This document shows positions 1 to 5,516 of a stretch of 5,516 nucleotides of DNA, in pieces. Source of the stretch: an uncultured Clostridia bacterium (lineage in GTDB: Bacteria > Bacillota > Clostridia > TANB77 > CAG-508); assembly GCA_947626705.1 (NCBI GenBank), contig CANQTJ010000098.1, positions 1 to 5,516 on the forward strand, in the 5' to 3' direction. The notes under the pieces are model-generated. The model saw only the letters and a program-made list of their open reading frames with translations, was not told the origin of the DNA and did not search any database. The first letter of the stretch is position 1. Every line of letters starts with the position of its first letter. A program made the position numbers and the translations under genes.

Positions 1-38
1 CCGATTCCCCCGATTTCCCCCTTTTCTCCGATTCCCCC
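1..38. repeat. C-rich short repeat, three copies of CCGATT(T)CCCCC
   Basis: Three near-identical 11-12 base units lie at 1-11, 10-21 and 28-38. The first two share two bases, and the array starts at the window edge, so it may continue upstream. Each unit ends in a run of five C (7-11, 17-21, 34-38). Almost every base is a pyrimidine on this strand, and a C/T tract without the motif continues to about position 54. On the opposite strand this gives three G5 runs. The composition is wholly unlike the AT-rich remainder. It is not coding in any way I can support. Its role is unknown; it lies only about 28 bases upstream of the lepA promoter. Confidence 0.75.
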
Positions 39-65
39 TTTCTCTCCTTTTTCTAATTTTCACTC

Positions 66-94
66 TTGTATCATTTTTTTATATATGTTAAAAT
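66..94 (+). promoter_or_regulatory. Predicted sigma-A promoter of lepA (extended -10)
   Basis: A -35 element TTGTAT (66-71) and a -10 element TAAAAT (89-94) are separated by 17 bases. TG at 86-87 makes an extended -10 (TGTTAAAAT). Transcription would start near position 101, leaving a leader of about 20 bases that contains the ribosome binding site AGGAGG at 111-116, four bases before the lepA ATG. The call is from sequence match only. Confidence 0.6.
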
Positions 95-120
95 AGGACA
101 AAAGAAATTTAGGAGGAAAA

Positions 121-1932
121 ATGAAAAAAGACCAAGAACGTATTAGAAACTTTAGTATAATAGCACATATAGACCATGGAAAATCAACATTAGCAGACAG
201 ACTTATAGAAATGACAGGAGTACTTTCAAAAAGAGAAATGGAAAGTCAAGTATTAGACAATATGGAAATAGAAAAAGAAAGAGGCATTACCATAAAATCA
301 CAAGCTGTAAGAATGATATATAAAGCAAAAAATGGAGAAGAATATATATTAAATTTAATTGATACACCAGGACATGTAGACTTTAATTATGAAGTATCAA
401 GAAGTTTAGCTGCATGTGATGGAGCAATATTAGTTGTAGATTCAAGTCAAGGAGTAGAAGCACAAACATTAGCAAATGTATATTTAGCTATTGACAATAA
501 TTTAGAAATTTTACCAGTAATAAATAAAATAGATTTACCAAATGCAAGACCAGATGAAGTAAAAAAGGAAATAGAGGACATTATAGGAATACCAGCACAA
601 GATGCACCTTGCATTTCAGCGAAATCAGGACTAAATGTAGATGAAGTCTTAGAAAGAATTGTTACAGATTTACCAGCACCGAAAGGTAATATAGATGAAA
701 AAACAAAATGCTTAATATTTGATTCATACTATGATAATTATAAAGGTGCGGTTGCACATGTTAGAGTAGTTGATGGAAAAGTAAAAGTTGGAGATGAAAT
801 AAAACTAATGGCAACAAATAAAATATATACAGTTGCAGAAGTAGGATATTTTGCTCCAGGAGCATATATGCCATCAAATGAAATTAAAGCTGGAGAGGTA
901 GGATATATAGCAGCTAGTATAAAGAGTTTATCAGACATACACGTAGGAGATACTGTAACTGATGCAAATAATCCAGCAAGTGAACCATTACAAGGATATA
1001 AAAAAGTAACACCAATGGTATACTGTGGATTATACCCAATAGATGGAAGTGAATATGAAAATTTAAAAATAGCATTGGAAAAATTACAACTAAATGATGC
1101 AGCATTAGAATATGAACCAGAAACGTCGGCAGCTTTAGGTTTTGGATTTAGATGTGGATTTTTAGGATTGCTTCACTTAGAAATAATTGAAGAAAGATTA
1201 GACAGAGAATTTGACTTAGGATTAATAACAACAGCACCATCAGTTATATATAAAGTTCATAAAACAACAGGAGAAATAATAGATATATATAATCCAACAG
1301 ATTTGCCAACTCCACAAGAAATATCTTATATAGAAGAACCATTTGTAACCGCTAATATATTAACTCCCAAAGAATATTTAGGAAATATAATGGATATATG
1401 TCAAAAAAGAAGAGGCATATATATAGATATGAAATATTTAGATGAAAATAGAGTAACTTTAATATATGAAATGCCACTAAATGAAATAATATATGACTTT
1501 TTTGATAATTTAAAATCAAAAACTAAAGGATATGCATCATTTGATTATGAATTTAAAGAATATAGAGAATCAAAATTAGTTAAATTAGATATTCATATAA
1601 ATGGAGAACCAGTAGATGCGTTAAGCTTTATAGTACACAAAGACAGTGCATACAATAGGGGAAAGAAAATGGTAGAAAAGCTAAAAACAGAAATACCAAG
1701 AAAACTATTTACTATACCAATTCAAGCTGTTGTAGGAGGACAAGTTATCGCAAGAGAAACAATCTCAGCAATGAGAAAAGATGTATTAGCAAAATGTTAT
1801 GGTGGAGATGTAACTAGAAAGAAAAAGCTTTTAGAAAAACAAAAAAGAGGAAAAAAGAAAATGCGTGAAATTGGTAATGTTGAAGTACCACAAGAAGCAT
1901 TTTTATCAGTATTAAAATTAGACGATGAATAG
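121..1932 (+). CDS. lepA: Elongation factor 4 (LepA/EF4), ribosome-binding GTPase
   Basis: LepA is a translational GTPase related to EF-G that binds the ribosome; it has been linked to back-translocation, initiation and 30S assembly. The 603 residues match the family's usual length of about 600. All G motifs are visible: G1 AHIDHGKST (15-23), G2 RGIT (54-57), G3 DTPGH (81-85), G4 NKID (135-138) and G5 SAK (166-168). A middle region carries the LepA hallmark LEYEPETSAALGFGFRCGF, followed by GLLHLEIIEERL. The LepA-specific C-terminal domain contains YGGDVTRKKKLLEKQKRGKK starting at residue 560, the lysine/arginine-rich signature that separates LepA from EF-G and BipA. The start is set by AGGAGG four bases upstream and by the normal N-terminus ahead of G1. 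The gene is intact, with no missing key residue. It is probably first in a transcript with the methyltransferase 47 bases downstream. Confidence 0.98.
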   Translation: MKKDQERIRNFSIIAHIDHGKSTLADRLIEMTGVLSKREMESQVLDNMEIEKERGITIKSQAVRMIYKAKNGEEYILNLIDTPGHVDFNYEVSRSLAACDGAILVVDSSQGVEAQTLANVYLAIDNNLEILPVINKIDLPNARPDEVKKEIEDIIGIPAQDAPCISAKSGLNVDEVLERIVTDLPAPKGNIDEKTKCLIFDSYYDNYKGAVAHVRVVDGKVKVGDEIKLMATNKIYTVAEVGYFAPGAYMPSNEIKAGEVGYIAASIKSLSDIHVGDTVTDANNPASEPLQGYKKVTPMVYCGLYPIDGSEYENLKIALEKLQLNDAALEYEPETSAALGFGFRCGFLGLLHLEIIEERLDREFDLGLITTAPSVIYKVHKTTGEIIDIYNPTDLPTPQEISYIEEPFVTANILTPKEYLGNIMDICQKRRGIYIDMKYLDENRVTLIYEMPLNEIIYDFFDNLKSKTKGYASFDYEFKEYRESKLVKLDIHINGEPVDALSFIVHKDSAYNRGKKMVEKLKTEIPRKLFTIPIQAVVGGQVIARETISAMRKDVLAKCYGGDVTRKKKLLEKQKRGKKKMREIGNVEVPQEAFLSVLKLDDE

Positions 1933-1960
1933 ATGATAAGCAAAACTTAAAATAATAAAA

Positions 1961-1965
1961 AGGAG
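1961..1965 (+). promoter_or_regulatory. Ribosome binding site of rlmB with long spacing
   Basis: AGGAG at 1961-1965 is the only Shine-Dalgarno-like sequence before rlmB, but it sits 14 bases from the ATG at 1980, about twice the usual gap. No in-frame ATG, GTG or TTG lies closer. The next in-frame methionine (residue 80) would delete the conserved N-terminal domain. The start at 1980 is therefore kept and the spacing flagged. Confidence 0.5.
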
Positions 1966-1979
1966 AATCATTAGATAAT

Positions 1980-2786
1980 ATGAAAAAAAATAATAATAAA
2001 AATGGTAATTTTCAAAAAGTAAAGTATGAAAATAATGAAGAAAAAGATTATGAAGACCAAGTAGAAGGAAGAAATTCTGTACTTGAACTATTAGAAAGTG
2101 GCAAAGATATAAATAAGATATTTATTACAAAAGGAGAAAAACATGGCTCAATAAATAAAATAATAGCTATTGCAAAAGATAGAGGAATAATAATAGTAGA
2201 AAAAGATAAAAGTAAAATGAATGAAATAGCGCAAAATCAAAATTATCAAGGAGTAATTGCAATAGTACCACCTTATGAATATTGCGAAATAGAAGATATC
2301 TTAGCAGAAGCTAAAAACAAAAAAGAAGACGCTTTTGTATTAATACTAGATGGAATTGAAGACCCACATAATTTAGGTTCAATAATAAGAACAGCAGAAA
2401 CTGCTGGAGTACATGGTATTATAATACCCAAAAGAAGAGCAGCAAGTGTAAACAGTACAGTAAATAAAGTATCTGCTGGAGCTGTTCAATATATGAAAAT
2501 AGCTAGAGTTACAAATATATCAGATGCAATTCAAAAATTGAAGGATGCAGGATTATGGATATGTGGAACTCATATAAATGCAGAAAAATATTATTATGAA
2601 CAAGACTTAACAGGACCACTAGGAATAGTAATAGGAAATGAAGGAAATGGAATGACCGATAAAGTAACCAAAAATTGTGATTTCCTTGTAAAAATTCCAA
2701 TGAAAGGGAAAATAACATCATTAAATGCATCAGTGTCAGCAGGAATAATTTTATATGAAGTAGGTAAGCAAAGAAATTCAATTTAA
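1980..2786 (+). CDS. rlmB: TrmH/SpoU-family 2'-O-methyltransferase, probably RlmB (23S rRNA Gm2251)
   Basis: This family moves a methyl group from S-adenosylmethionine to the 2'-OH of a ribose in RNA; the RlmB branch modifies a P-loop guanosine of 23S rRNA. Residues 27-100 look like the L30e-like SpoU substrate-binding domain (VEGRNSVLELLESG at 28-41). The knotted SPOUT domain follows. Motif 1 is LDGIEDPHNLGSIIRTAETAG, with Asn131 and catalytic-type Arg137. Motif 2 is IVIGNEGNGM (216-225, Glu221). Motif 3 is IPMKGKITSLNASVSAG (239-255, Asn249). At 268 residues it is slightly longer than typical because of a 25-residue Lys/Asn/Glu-rich N-terminal extension, which resembles those of other Firmicutes homologues. 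No promoter is seen in the 47 bases after lepA, so it is likely cotranscribed with lepA. The family is certain. The exact target is inferred: the substrate-binding domain favours RlmB, but a tRNA Gm18 or other rRNA site cannot be excluded. Confidence 0.88.
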   Translation: MKKNNNKNGNFQKVKYENNEEKDYEDQVEGRNSVLELLESGKDINKIFITKGEKHGSINKIIAIAKDRGIIIVEKDKSKMNEIAQNQNYQGVIAIVPPYEYCEIEDILAEAKNKKEDAFVLILDGIEDPHNLGSIIRTAETAGVHGIIIPKRRAASVNSTVNKVSAGAVQYMKIARVTNISDAIQKLKDAGLWICGTHINAEKYYYEQDLTGPLGIVIGNEGNGMTDKVTKNCDFLVKIPMKGKITSLNASVSAGIILYEVGKQRNSI

Positions 2787-2790
2787 TATA

Positions 2791-2819
2791 TTGATTAAAA
2801 TTCAAAAAAAATATATAAT
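2791..2819 (+). promoter_or_regulatory. Predicted sigma-A promoter for the 622-residue protein gene
   Basis: TTGATT (2791-2796) and a perfect TATAAT (2814-2819) are 17 bases apart, starting five bases after the rlmB stop. A start near 2826 would leave a leader of about 26 bases carrying AGGAGG at 2839-2844. No convincing terminator separates it from rlmB, so read-through from lepA-rlmB is also possible. The AT-rich background raises the chance of a random match, but spacing and position both fit. Confidence 0.6.
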
Positions 2820-2851
2820 ATAATTATACTACTAATTTAGGAGGAATAATT

Positions 2852-4720
2852 ATGATACCAAGAAAAACAAGAATAGCAATATTAATTTTATGTATTACAT
2901 TTATAATATTACTAATTTTAGGAACATTAGGCTTTTTATTTTTAAAAACAGATATATTTACATCTAAAGAAAAATTATTTGCCAAATATTTAGTTCAAAA
3001 TATAGAAACAATTAATATATTAAATATGCAAGACAACTTGAATGTAGAAAATATATTAGATACTAATAAATATCAAACTAATATAGATGCAAATATACAA
3101 TATACAGAAAATATTGGAACTAGTGACGAAAATAGGAGAAATCCTATTAATGATGTAGGCATAAAAATTTATAGTAATACAGATAAAGAAAATAACTATG
3201 ATTATAAAGATATAGCAATAACAAATAAAGATGAAAATTTAGTTAGACTTGAATATATACAAGAAAACGAAAATAAAGGAATAAGGCTAGATGGTATACA
3301 ACAATTTGTAGTATCAAATAATGATGAACAAGGCGAAGATACACAAGAATTAAATATTTTAAATTTAGAAAATATGTTGCAACAACTAAATATGAAATCA
3401 ATATTTAGTTTTTCAGAAGAAGAAAAACAAACGGTAATAAATAATTATTTAGCAATAATACAACAAAATATACAATCTAATAGATATAATAAACAATCAA
3501 ATTCTCTAATAACAGTTAATAATAAAGATGTACAGGCAAATGCTTATAGTATAACACTTAAGGGAGAAGAATTAAATAATATTTATATAAAAATTTTAGA
3601 ACAAGTTTCAAAAGATGAAATTATTTTGTCAAAAATTGATGCATTAGAAAGTCAAATAAAAGAAAATGATACAGAGTATAAAAATGAAAGTATAAGAGAA
3701 AATTTTATAGAAGGAATAAATGAAACTATACAAGAAATACAAGAGCAAGATATTATAGATGAAGATGTAAAAATTACAGTATATGAAAGTAAAGGAAAAA
3801 CAGTAAGAACAGTAATAGAAAAAGCTACAAATAAAATTATGATAGATATATATAATGATTCTAGCATAAAAATAGATAACATTATATTAGGAGATAGCGT
3901 AAATGAGCAATACATAAAAATAGAAAAAAATAACGACCAGACACAGTCAAATATATCAGTAGAATATCAAAAAATAAAAGATAACGAAAATACAACTAAT
4001 ATCAATTTAATATATAAGAAAGAAATTAAAAATGACAATGAAATAGCAAAAGCAACAGAATTACATATATCAAATGAAAAATACGAAGCTATTTTTAATA
4101 TAGAAAATAATATAAAAATAGTAGAAGAATTTGAAAATAAAACAACATTAGAAGAAAATAATGTAAATTTAAATAACTTATCAGAAGAACAACAAGAAAT
4201 AATTAAAGGAATATTAGATGAAAATATACAAACACAATTAGAAAATTTATATTCAGTTGTAACATTAGACGATTATATCACAATGATAAAAAATCTTAGT
4301 GTAATAGGACAAAATGAAATACAAATGCCAAGCGAAGACGAAATTACAGACATATCTAAAAGTAGATTTAACTCACAGTTTGAGTTTTTTGCCAGTGAAA
4401 ATCTAACAAAAGATAATGTGGAACAATTAATGCAAGTAATAGAAAACAACCTCGAAGATATGAAAGTAGTTTTAAAAACTGGAGAAGTTGAAGACTTAGA
4501 TATAGAATTACTAAAATCTGATGAACAAGATAGTAGAGAATATTTAGAAAATATATCTCAAATACTTATTTATATAAAACAAAATACTGAAAATCAAGAC
4601 AAACAAGAAGAGTTTTCTGAATTTTTAGAAATGAATAATACAAGTAAATATAATATATCTATTGAATATGATGATAATGGATTAGTAAATATGATTAAAA
4701 TAGAAATTGTAGAAGAATAA
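2852..4720 (+). CDS. Unrecognised membrane-anchored, predicted extracytoplasmic protein (622 aa)
   Basis: I do not recognise a characterised family. The start is well supported by AGGAGG seven bases upstream. A short basic N-terminus (MIPRKTR) precedes one hydrophobic segment at about residues 8-31, ending FLKTD. This suggests an uncleaved anchor with the N-terminus inside and about 590 residues outside. The only cysteine (Cys14) lies within the helix, and there is no AXC-type lipobox, so it is not an obvious lipoprotein. The body is rich in Asn, Ile, Glu and Lys, with one His (405), no Trp and three Pro. Strand-like alternating stretches occur at about 102-155, 218-238, 306-345, 352-424 and 598-620; helix-like charged stretches at 165-205, 240-300, 442-468 and 519-595. 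A recurring form, FNSQFEFF plus a helix then YNISIEYDDNGLVNMIKIEI, closes the protein. I associate this layout only loosely with uncharacterised envelope proteins of uncultured Clostridia. It has its own promoter and is not evidently linked to lepA or rlmB. No catalytic motif is visible. Confidence 0.9.
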   Translation: MIPRKTRIAILILCITFIILLILGTLGFLFLKTDIFTSKEKLFAKYLVQNIETINILNMQDNLNVENILDTNKYQTNIDANIQYTENIGTSDENRRNPINDVGIKIYSNTDKENNYDYKDIAITNKDENLVRLEYIQENENKGIRLDGIQQFVVSNNDEQGEDTQELNILNLENMLQQLNMKSIFSFSEEEKQTVINNYLAIIQQNIQSNRYNKQSNSLITVNNKDVQANAYSITLKGEELNNIYIKILEQVSKDEIILSKIDALESQIKENDTEYKNESIRENFIEGINETIQEIQEQDIIDEDVKITVYESKGKTVRTVIEKATNKIMIDIYNDSSIKIDNIILGDSVNEQYIKIEKNNDQTQSNISVEYQKIKDNENTTNINLIYKKEIKNDNEIAKATELHISNEKYEAIFNIENNIKIVEEFENKTTLEENNVNLNNLSEEQQEIIKGILDENIQTQLENLYSVVTLDDYITMIKNLSVIGQNEIQMPSEDEITDISKSRFNSQFEFFASENLTKDNVEQLMQVIENNLEDMKVVLKTGEVEDLDIELLKSDEQDSREYLENISQILIYIKQNTENQDKQEEFSEFLEMNNTSKYNISIEYDDNGLVNMIKIEIVEE

Positions 4721-4778
4721 TTTTTTATCAATTAATATCTATAAAAAACAAAAATTAAATTAATTATATAATATTAAA

Positions 4779-4892
4779 TTATAAAGTTATTAGTCATATA
4801 TAATGATTAATATAATAAAGCAATTATTGAACTAATTTTTAAAATAAATATTATTATGATTATTATTTAAAAGACGACTAGTAACCTTATAA
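4779..4892. repeat. Long imperfect inverted repeat A
   Basis: The 17-base arms 4779-4795 and 4876-4892 pair at 15 Watson-Crick positions, with one G-U (4790/4881) and one A-C mismatch (4785/4886). The 80-base interior is almost pure A/T and has no open reading frame worth calling. The outer ends read TTATAAAGTTA and TAACCTTATAA. The spacing and ends would suit a degenerate miniature inverted-repeat element, or an RNA long hairpin in the 3' region of the upstream gene. No clear target-site duplication was seen. Confidence 0.6.
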
Positions 4893-4894
4893 AA

Positions 4895-5013
4895 AGTTAT
4901 AATTCACAGTTTAAAAAATTTTATTAAAAAGGTTAAATATATAATATTTGAAATTAAAATATTATATATTTAGCCTTTCTATTTAATTAACATATTAGCT
5001 ATGAATTGTAACT
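4895..5013. repeat. Long imperfect inverted repeat B, enclosing a terminator-like hairpin
   Basis: The 15-base arms 4895-4909 and 4999-5013 pair at 13 Watson-Crick positions, with one G-U (4900/5008) and one A-C mismatch (4907/5001). The sequence around the ends resembles repeat A: TTATAAAAAGTTAT at 4887-4900 compared with TTATAAAGTTAT at 4779-4790, and GTAACTATAA at 5008-5017 compared with GTAACCTTATAA at 4881-4892. The two repeats abut, so they may be tandem copies of one element or two folded domains of one transcript end. Confidence 0.55.
4928..4978 (+). terminator. 22-bp hairpin, probable (possibly bidirectional) intrinsic terminator
   Basis: The arms 4928-4949 and 4957-4978 form 22 consecutive pairs, including one U-G, around a seven-base loop. 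The base is AAAGG/CCTTT and the rest of the stem is A/T. On the + strand the stem runs into CCTTTCTATTTAATT, a broken T tract. On the minus strand it runs into CCTTTTT and then a further T6 after AATAAAA, so it could stop transcription from either side. It is the first plausible stop after the 622-residue protein gene, about 200 bases beyond its TAA. Its position immediately upstream of an apparent rRNA control region would insulate that region. Confidence 0.6.
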
Positions 5014-5049
5014 ATAAAAAAATTGGAAGAAAATACTAGAAAAAATGTA

Positions 5050-5081
5050 TTGACTTTCATAAAAAAAGATGTTAATATAAT
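5050..5081 (+). promoter_or_regulatory. Possible promoter upstream of the hairpin region
   Basis: TTGACT (5050-5055) is a five-of-six -35 match. The -10 is ambiguous: a perfect TATAAT at 5076-5081 lies 20 bases away, which is too far for a good promoter, while TAATAT at 5073-5078 gives 17 bases but only four matches. Transcription would begin near 5085-5090. It may serve an untranslated RNA (5090-5250) or be a distal first promoter of the rRNA operon. Confidence 0.4.
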
Positions 5082-5094
5082 ATTTAGCACTACA

Positions 5095-5248
5095 GAACAA
5101 AAGCGGACATTATTAACATTATTAACATTTTCACTATTTAGAACATTTTAAAGTCTGTGTCTTTGTTCATCTGGAAAAATTGTATAGTAATTTTTCTGTG
5201 GAATGCTTTATATTATAGGACATTCGGAGAACTATCCTATAATATAAA
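5095..5248 (+). other. Structured non-coding region: three consecutive hairpins
   Basis: No open reading frame with a ribosome binding site is present here. Hairpin 1 pairs 5095-5100 with 5163-5168 and 5105-5110 with 5157-5162, leaving an AAGC bulge and a large A/T loop. Hairpin 2 pairs 5172-5181 with 5189-5198 around seven bases. Hairpin 3 pairs 5207-5220 with 5235-5248. Several of these positions are the only G/C clusters in the AT-rich surroundings, and they fall in the stems. With the promoter-like pair just upstream, a small RNA is possible. I see no match to a specific RNA family, and no U-tract terminator ends it. Confidence 0.35.
5207..5248. repeat. Perfect 14-bp inverted repeat
   Basis: The arms 5207-5220 and 5235-5248 are perfectly complementary around a 14-base loop that can itself form TTC/GAA (5223-5225 with 5229-5231). 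The stem is topped by AGGA/TCCT. No T tract follows on either strand, so it is not a standard terminator. It sits about 55 bases upstream of the strong promoter's -35 box, where a protein-binding operator or DNA cruciform would also be possible. An alternative hairpin, 5238-5246 with 5256-5264, would exclude it. Confidence 0.6.
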
Positions 5249-5267
5249 AAAGTATTATATTATAATA

Positions 5268-5331
5268 ATATAAAAATAAAATAAAAAACTTTAAAAAATA
5301 TGTTGACAAATATAAAAGGTTGTAGTATAAT
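5268..5331 (+). promoter_or_regulatory. Strong consensus promoter with AT-rich upstream element, probably rRNA operon promoter
   Basis: TTGACA (5303-5308) and TATAAT (5326-5331) are both perfect consensus and exactly 17 bases apart. Positions 5268-5302 are nearly all A/T with A-tracts, as in UP elements that bind the RNA polymerase alpha subunit. Transcription would begin near 5338, in ATCGTT. This strength, together with the leader that follows, is typical of stable RNA operons. Confidence 0.85.
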
Positions 5332-5337
5332 ACAAAT

Positions 5338-5516
5338 CGTTCAATAAAAAATAGAACATAAAGTACATTGAAAAGTAAACAGCAAATCCTTTAGAGAAAA
5401 AACCAAAGCGGTATAAAAAGCAAAATAAAAAAATTTTGTAAAACTAACTCAAAACCAAGAGTTAGGAAAAAGTACCGAAAAGAATTTTAAAAGTTTTTAT
5501 CTAATAAAAAGTAAGA
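5338..5516 (+). other. Untranslated leader, probably of a 16S-23S-5S rRNA operon beginning beyond the window
   Basis: The 179 bases after the consensus promoter contain no gene. GTACATTGAAAAGTAAACAGC (5363-5383) resembles the conserved leader and spacer motif of Firmicutes rRNA operons (CTTTGAAAACTAAACA type), which includes the boxA-like antitermination region. Farther on, the leader folds well: an outer stem 5409-5413/5473-5477 (CGGTA/TACCG) encloses two hairpins, 5421-5426/5433-5438 and 5444-5450/5459-5465 (CTAACTC/GAGTTAG). The window ends before any 16S core sequence such as GAGTTTGATCCTGG, so the identity of the downstream gene is inferred. A tRNA operon is the main alternative. Confidence 0.65.

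Noticed and set aside
1..38. CRISPR array at the window start
   Set aside because: The units are only 11-12 bases, overlap or nearly abut each other, and have no spacers of regular length.
738..1105. Two minus-strand open frames inside lepA (738-938 and 914-1105)
   Set aside because: They lie wholly within the conserved lepA coding sequence, lack a credible ribosome binding site, and have low-complexity hydrophobic translations typical of antisense shadows in AT-rich genes.
1933..1950. Five-codon open frame (MISKT) starting directly after the lepA stop
   Set aside because: It has no ribosome binding site of its own and ends 30 bases before rlmB. A frame this short is expected by chance.
2778..2794. 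Possible terminator hairpin after rlmB (TCAAT/ATTGA)
   Set aside because: It has only five A/T-rich pairs and no following T tract, and it overlaps the -35 box of the next promoter. It is too weak to call.
2509..2805. Minus-strand 98-codon frame over the end of rlmB
   Set aside because: It overlaps the conserved methyltransferase motifs 2 and 3, and its Leu/Phe/His-rich translation is what the reverse of such a gene produces.
3652..3915. Minus-strand 87-codon frame inside the 622-residue protein gene
   Set aside because: It is a Ser/Ile/Phe-rich shadow of the Asn/Glu/Ile-rich gene, with no ribosome binding site or promoter.
4721..4778. T-rich stretch just after the 622-residue protein stop, considered as a terminator
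   Set aside because: A T6 run follows the stop codon, but no stable stem precedes it. The first convincing hairpin is at 4928-4978.

Overview
The window looks like chromosome from a very AT-rich, low-GC Gram-positive bacterium, most likely an uncultured member of the Clostridia (Bacillota). This rests on G+C that looks like roughly a quarter by eye, strong AGGAGG-type ribosome binding sites, AGA and ATA codon preference, sigma-A type promoters, and a clostridial-looking rRNA leader. No species call is possible from the sequence alone.

Layout, all on the + strand. Positions 1-60 are a C/T-rich repeat tract that stands out sharply from its surroundings. An extended -10 promoter (66-94) then drives lepA (121-1932), the ribosomal elongation factor 4 GTPase. 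After 47 bases comes a TrmH/SpoU-family rRNA 2'-O-methyltransferase, most likely rlmB (1980-2786), probably cotranscribed with lepA. A fresh near-consensus promoter (2791-2819) precedes an unrecognised 622-residue single-pass membrane-anchored protein (2852-4720), which is Asn/Ile/Glu-rich and predicted to be mostly extracytoplasmic.

The remaining 796 bases (4721-5516) hold no convincing protein gene but are full of structure. There are two adjacent long imperfect inverted repeats, 4779-4892 and 4895-5013, and the second encloses a 22-bp terminator-like hairpin. Next come a weaker promoter-like pair (5050-5081), three consecutive hairpins (5095-5248), and a perfect-consensus promoter with an AT-rich upstream element (5268-5331). 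Last is a structured leader containing ACATTGAAAAGTAAACAG, which resembles the leader ahead of 16S rRNA genes in Firmicutes. The window appears to stop just before an rRNA operon.

The theme is translation: a GTPase acting on the ribosome, an enzyme modifying rRNA, and the control region of a probable rRNA operon. The membrane protein has its own promoter and no visible link to that theme. The best candidates for something undescribed are the 4779-5250 intergenic structures and the 622-residue protein. Nothing seen here demonstrates a new system.
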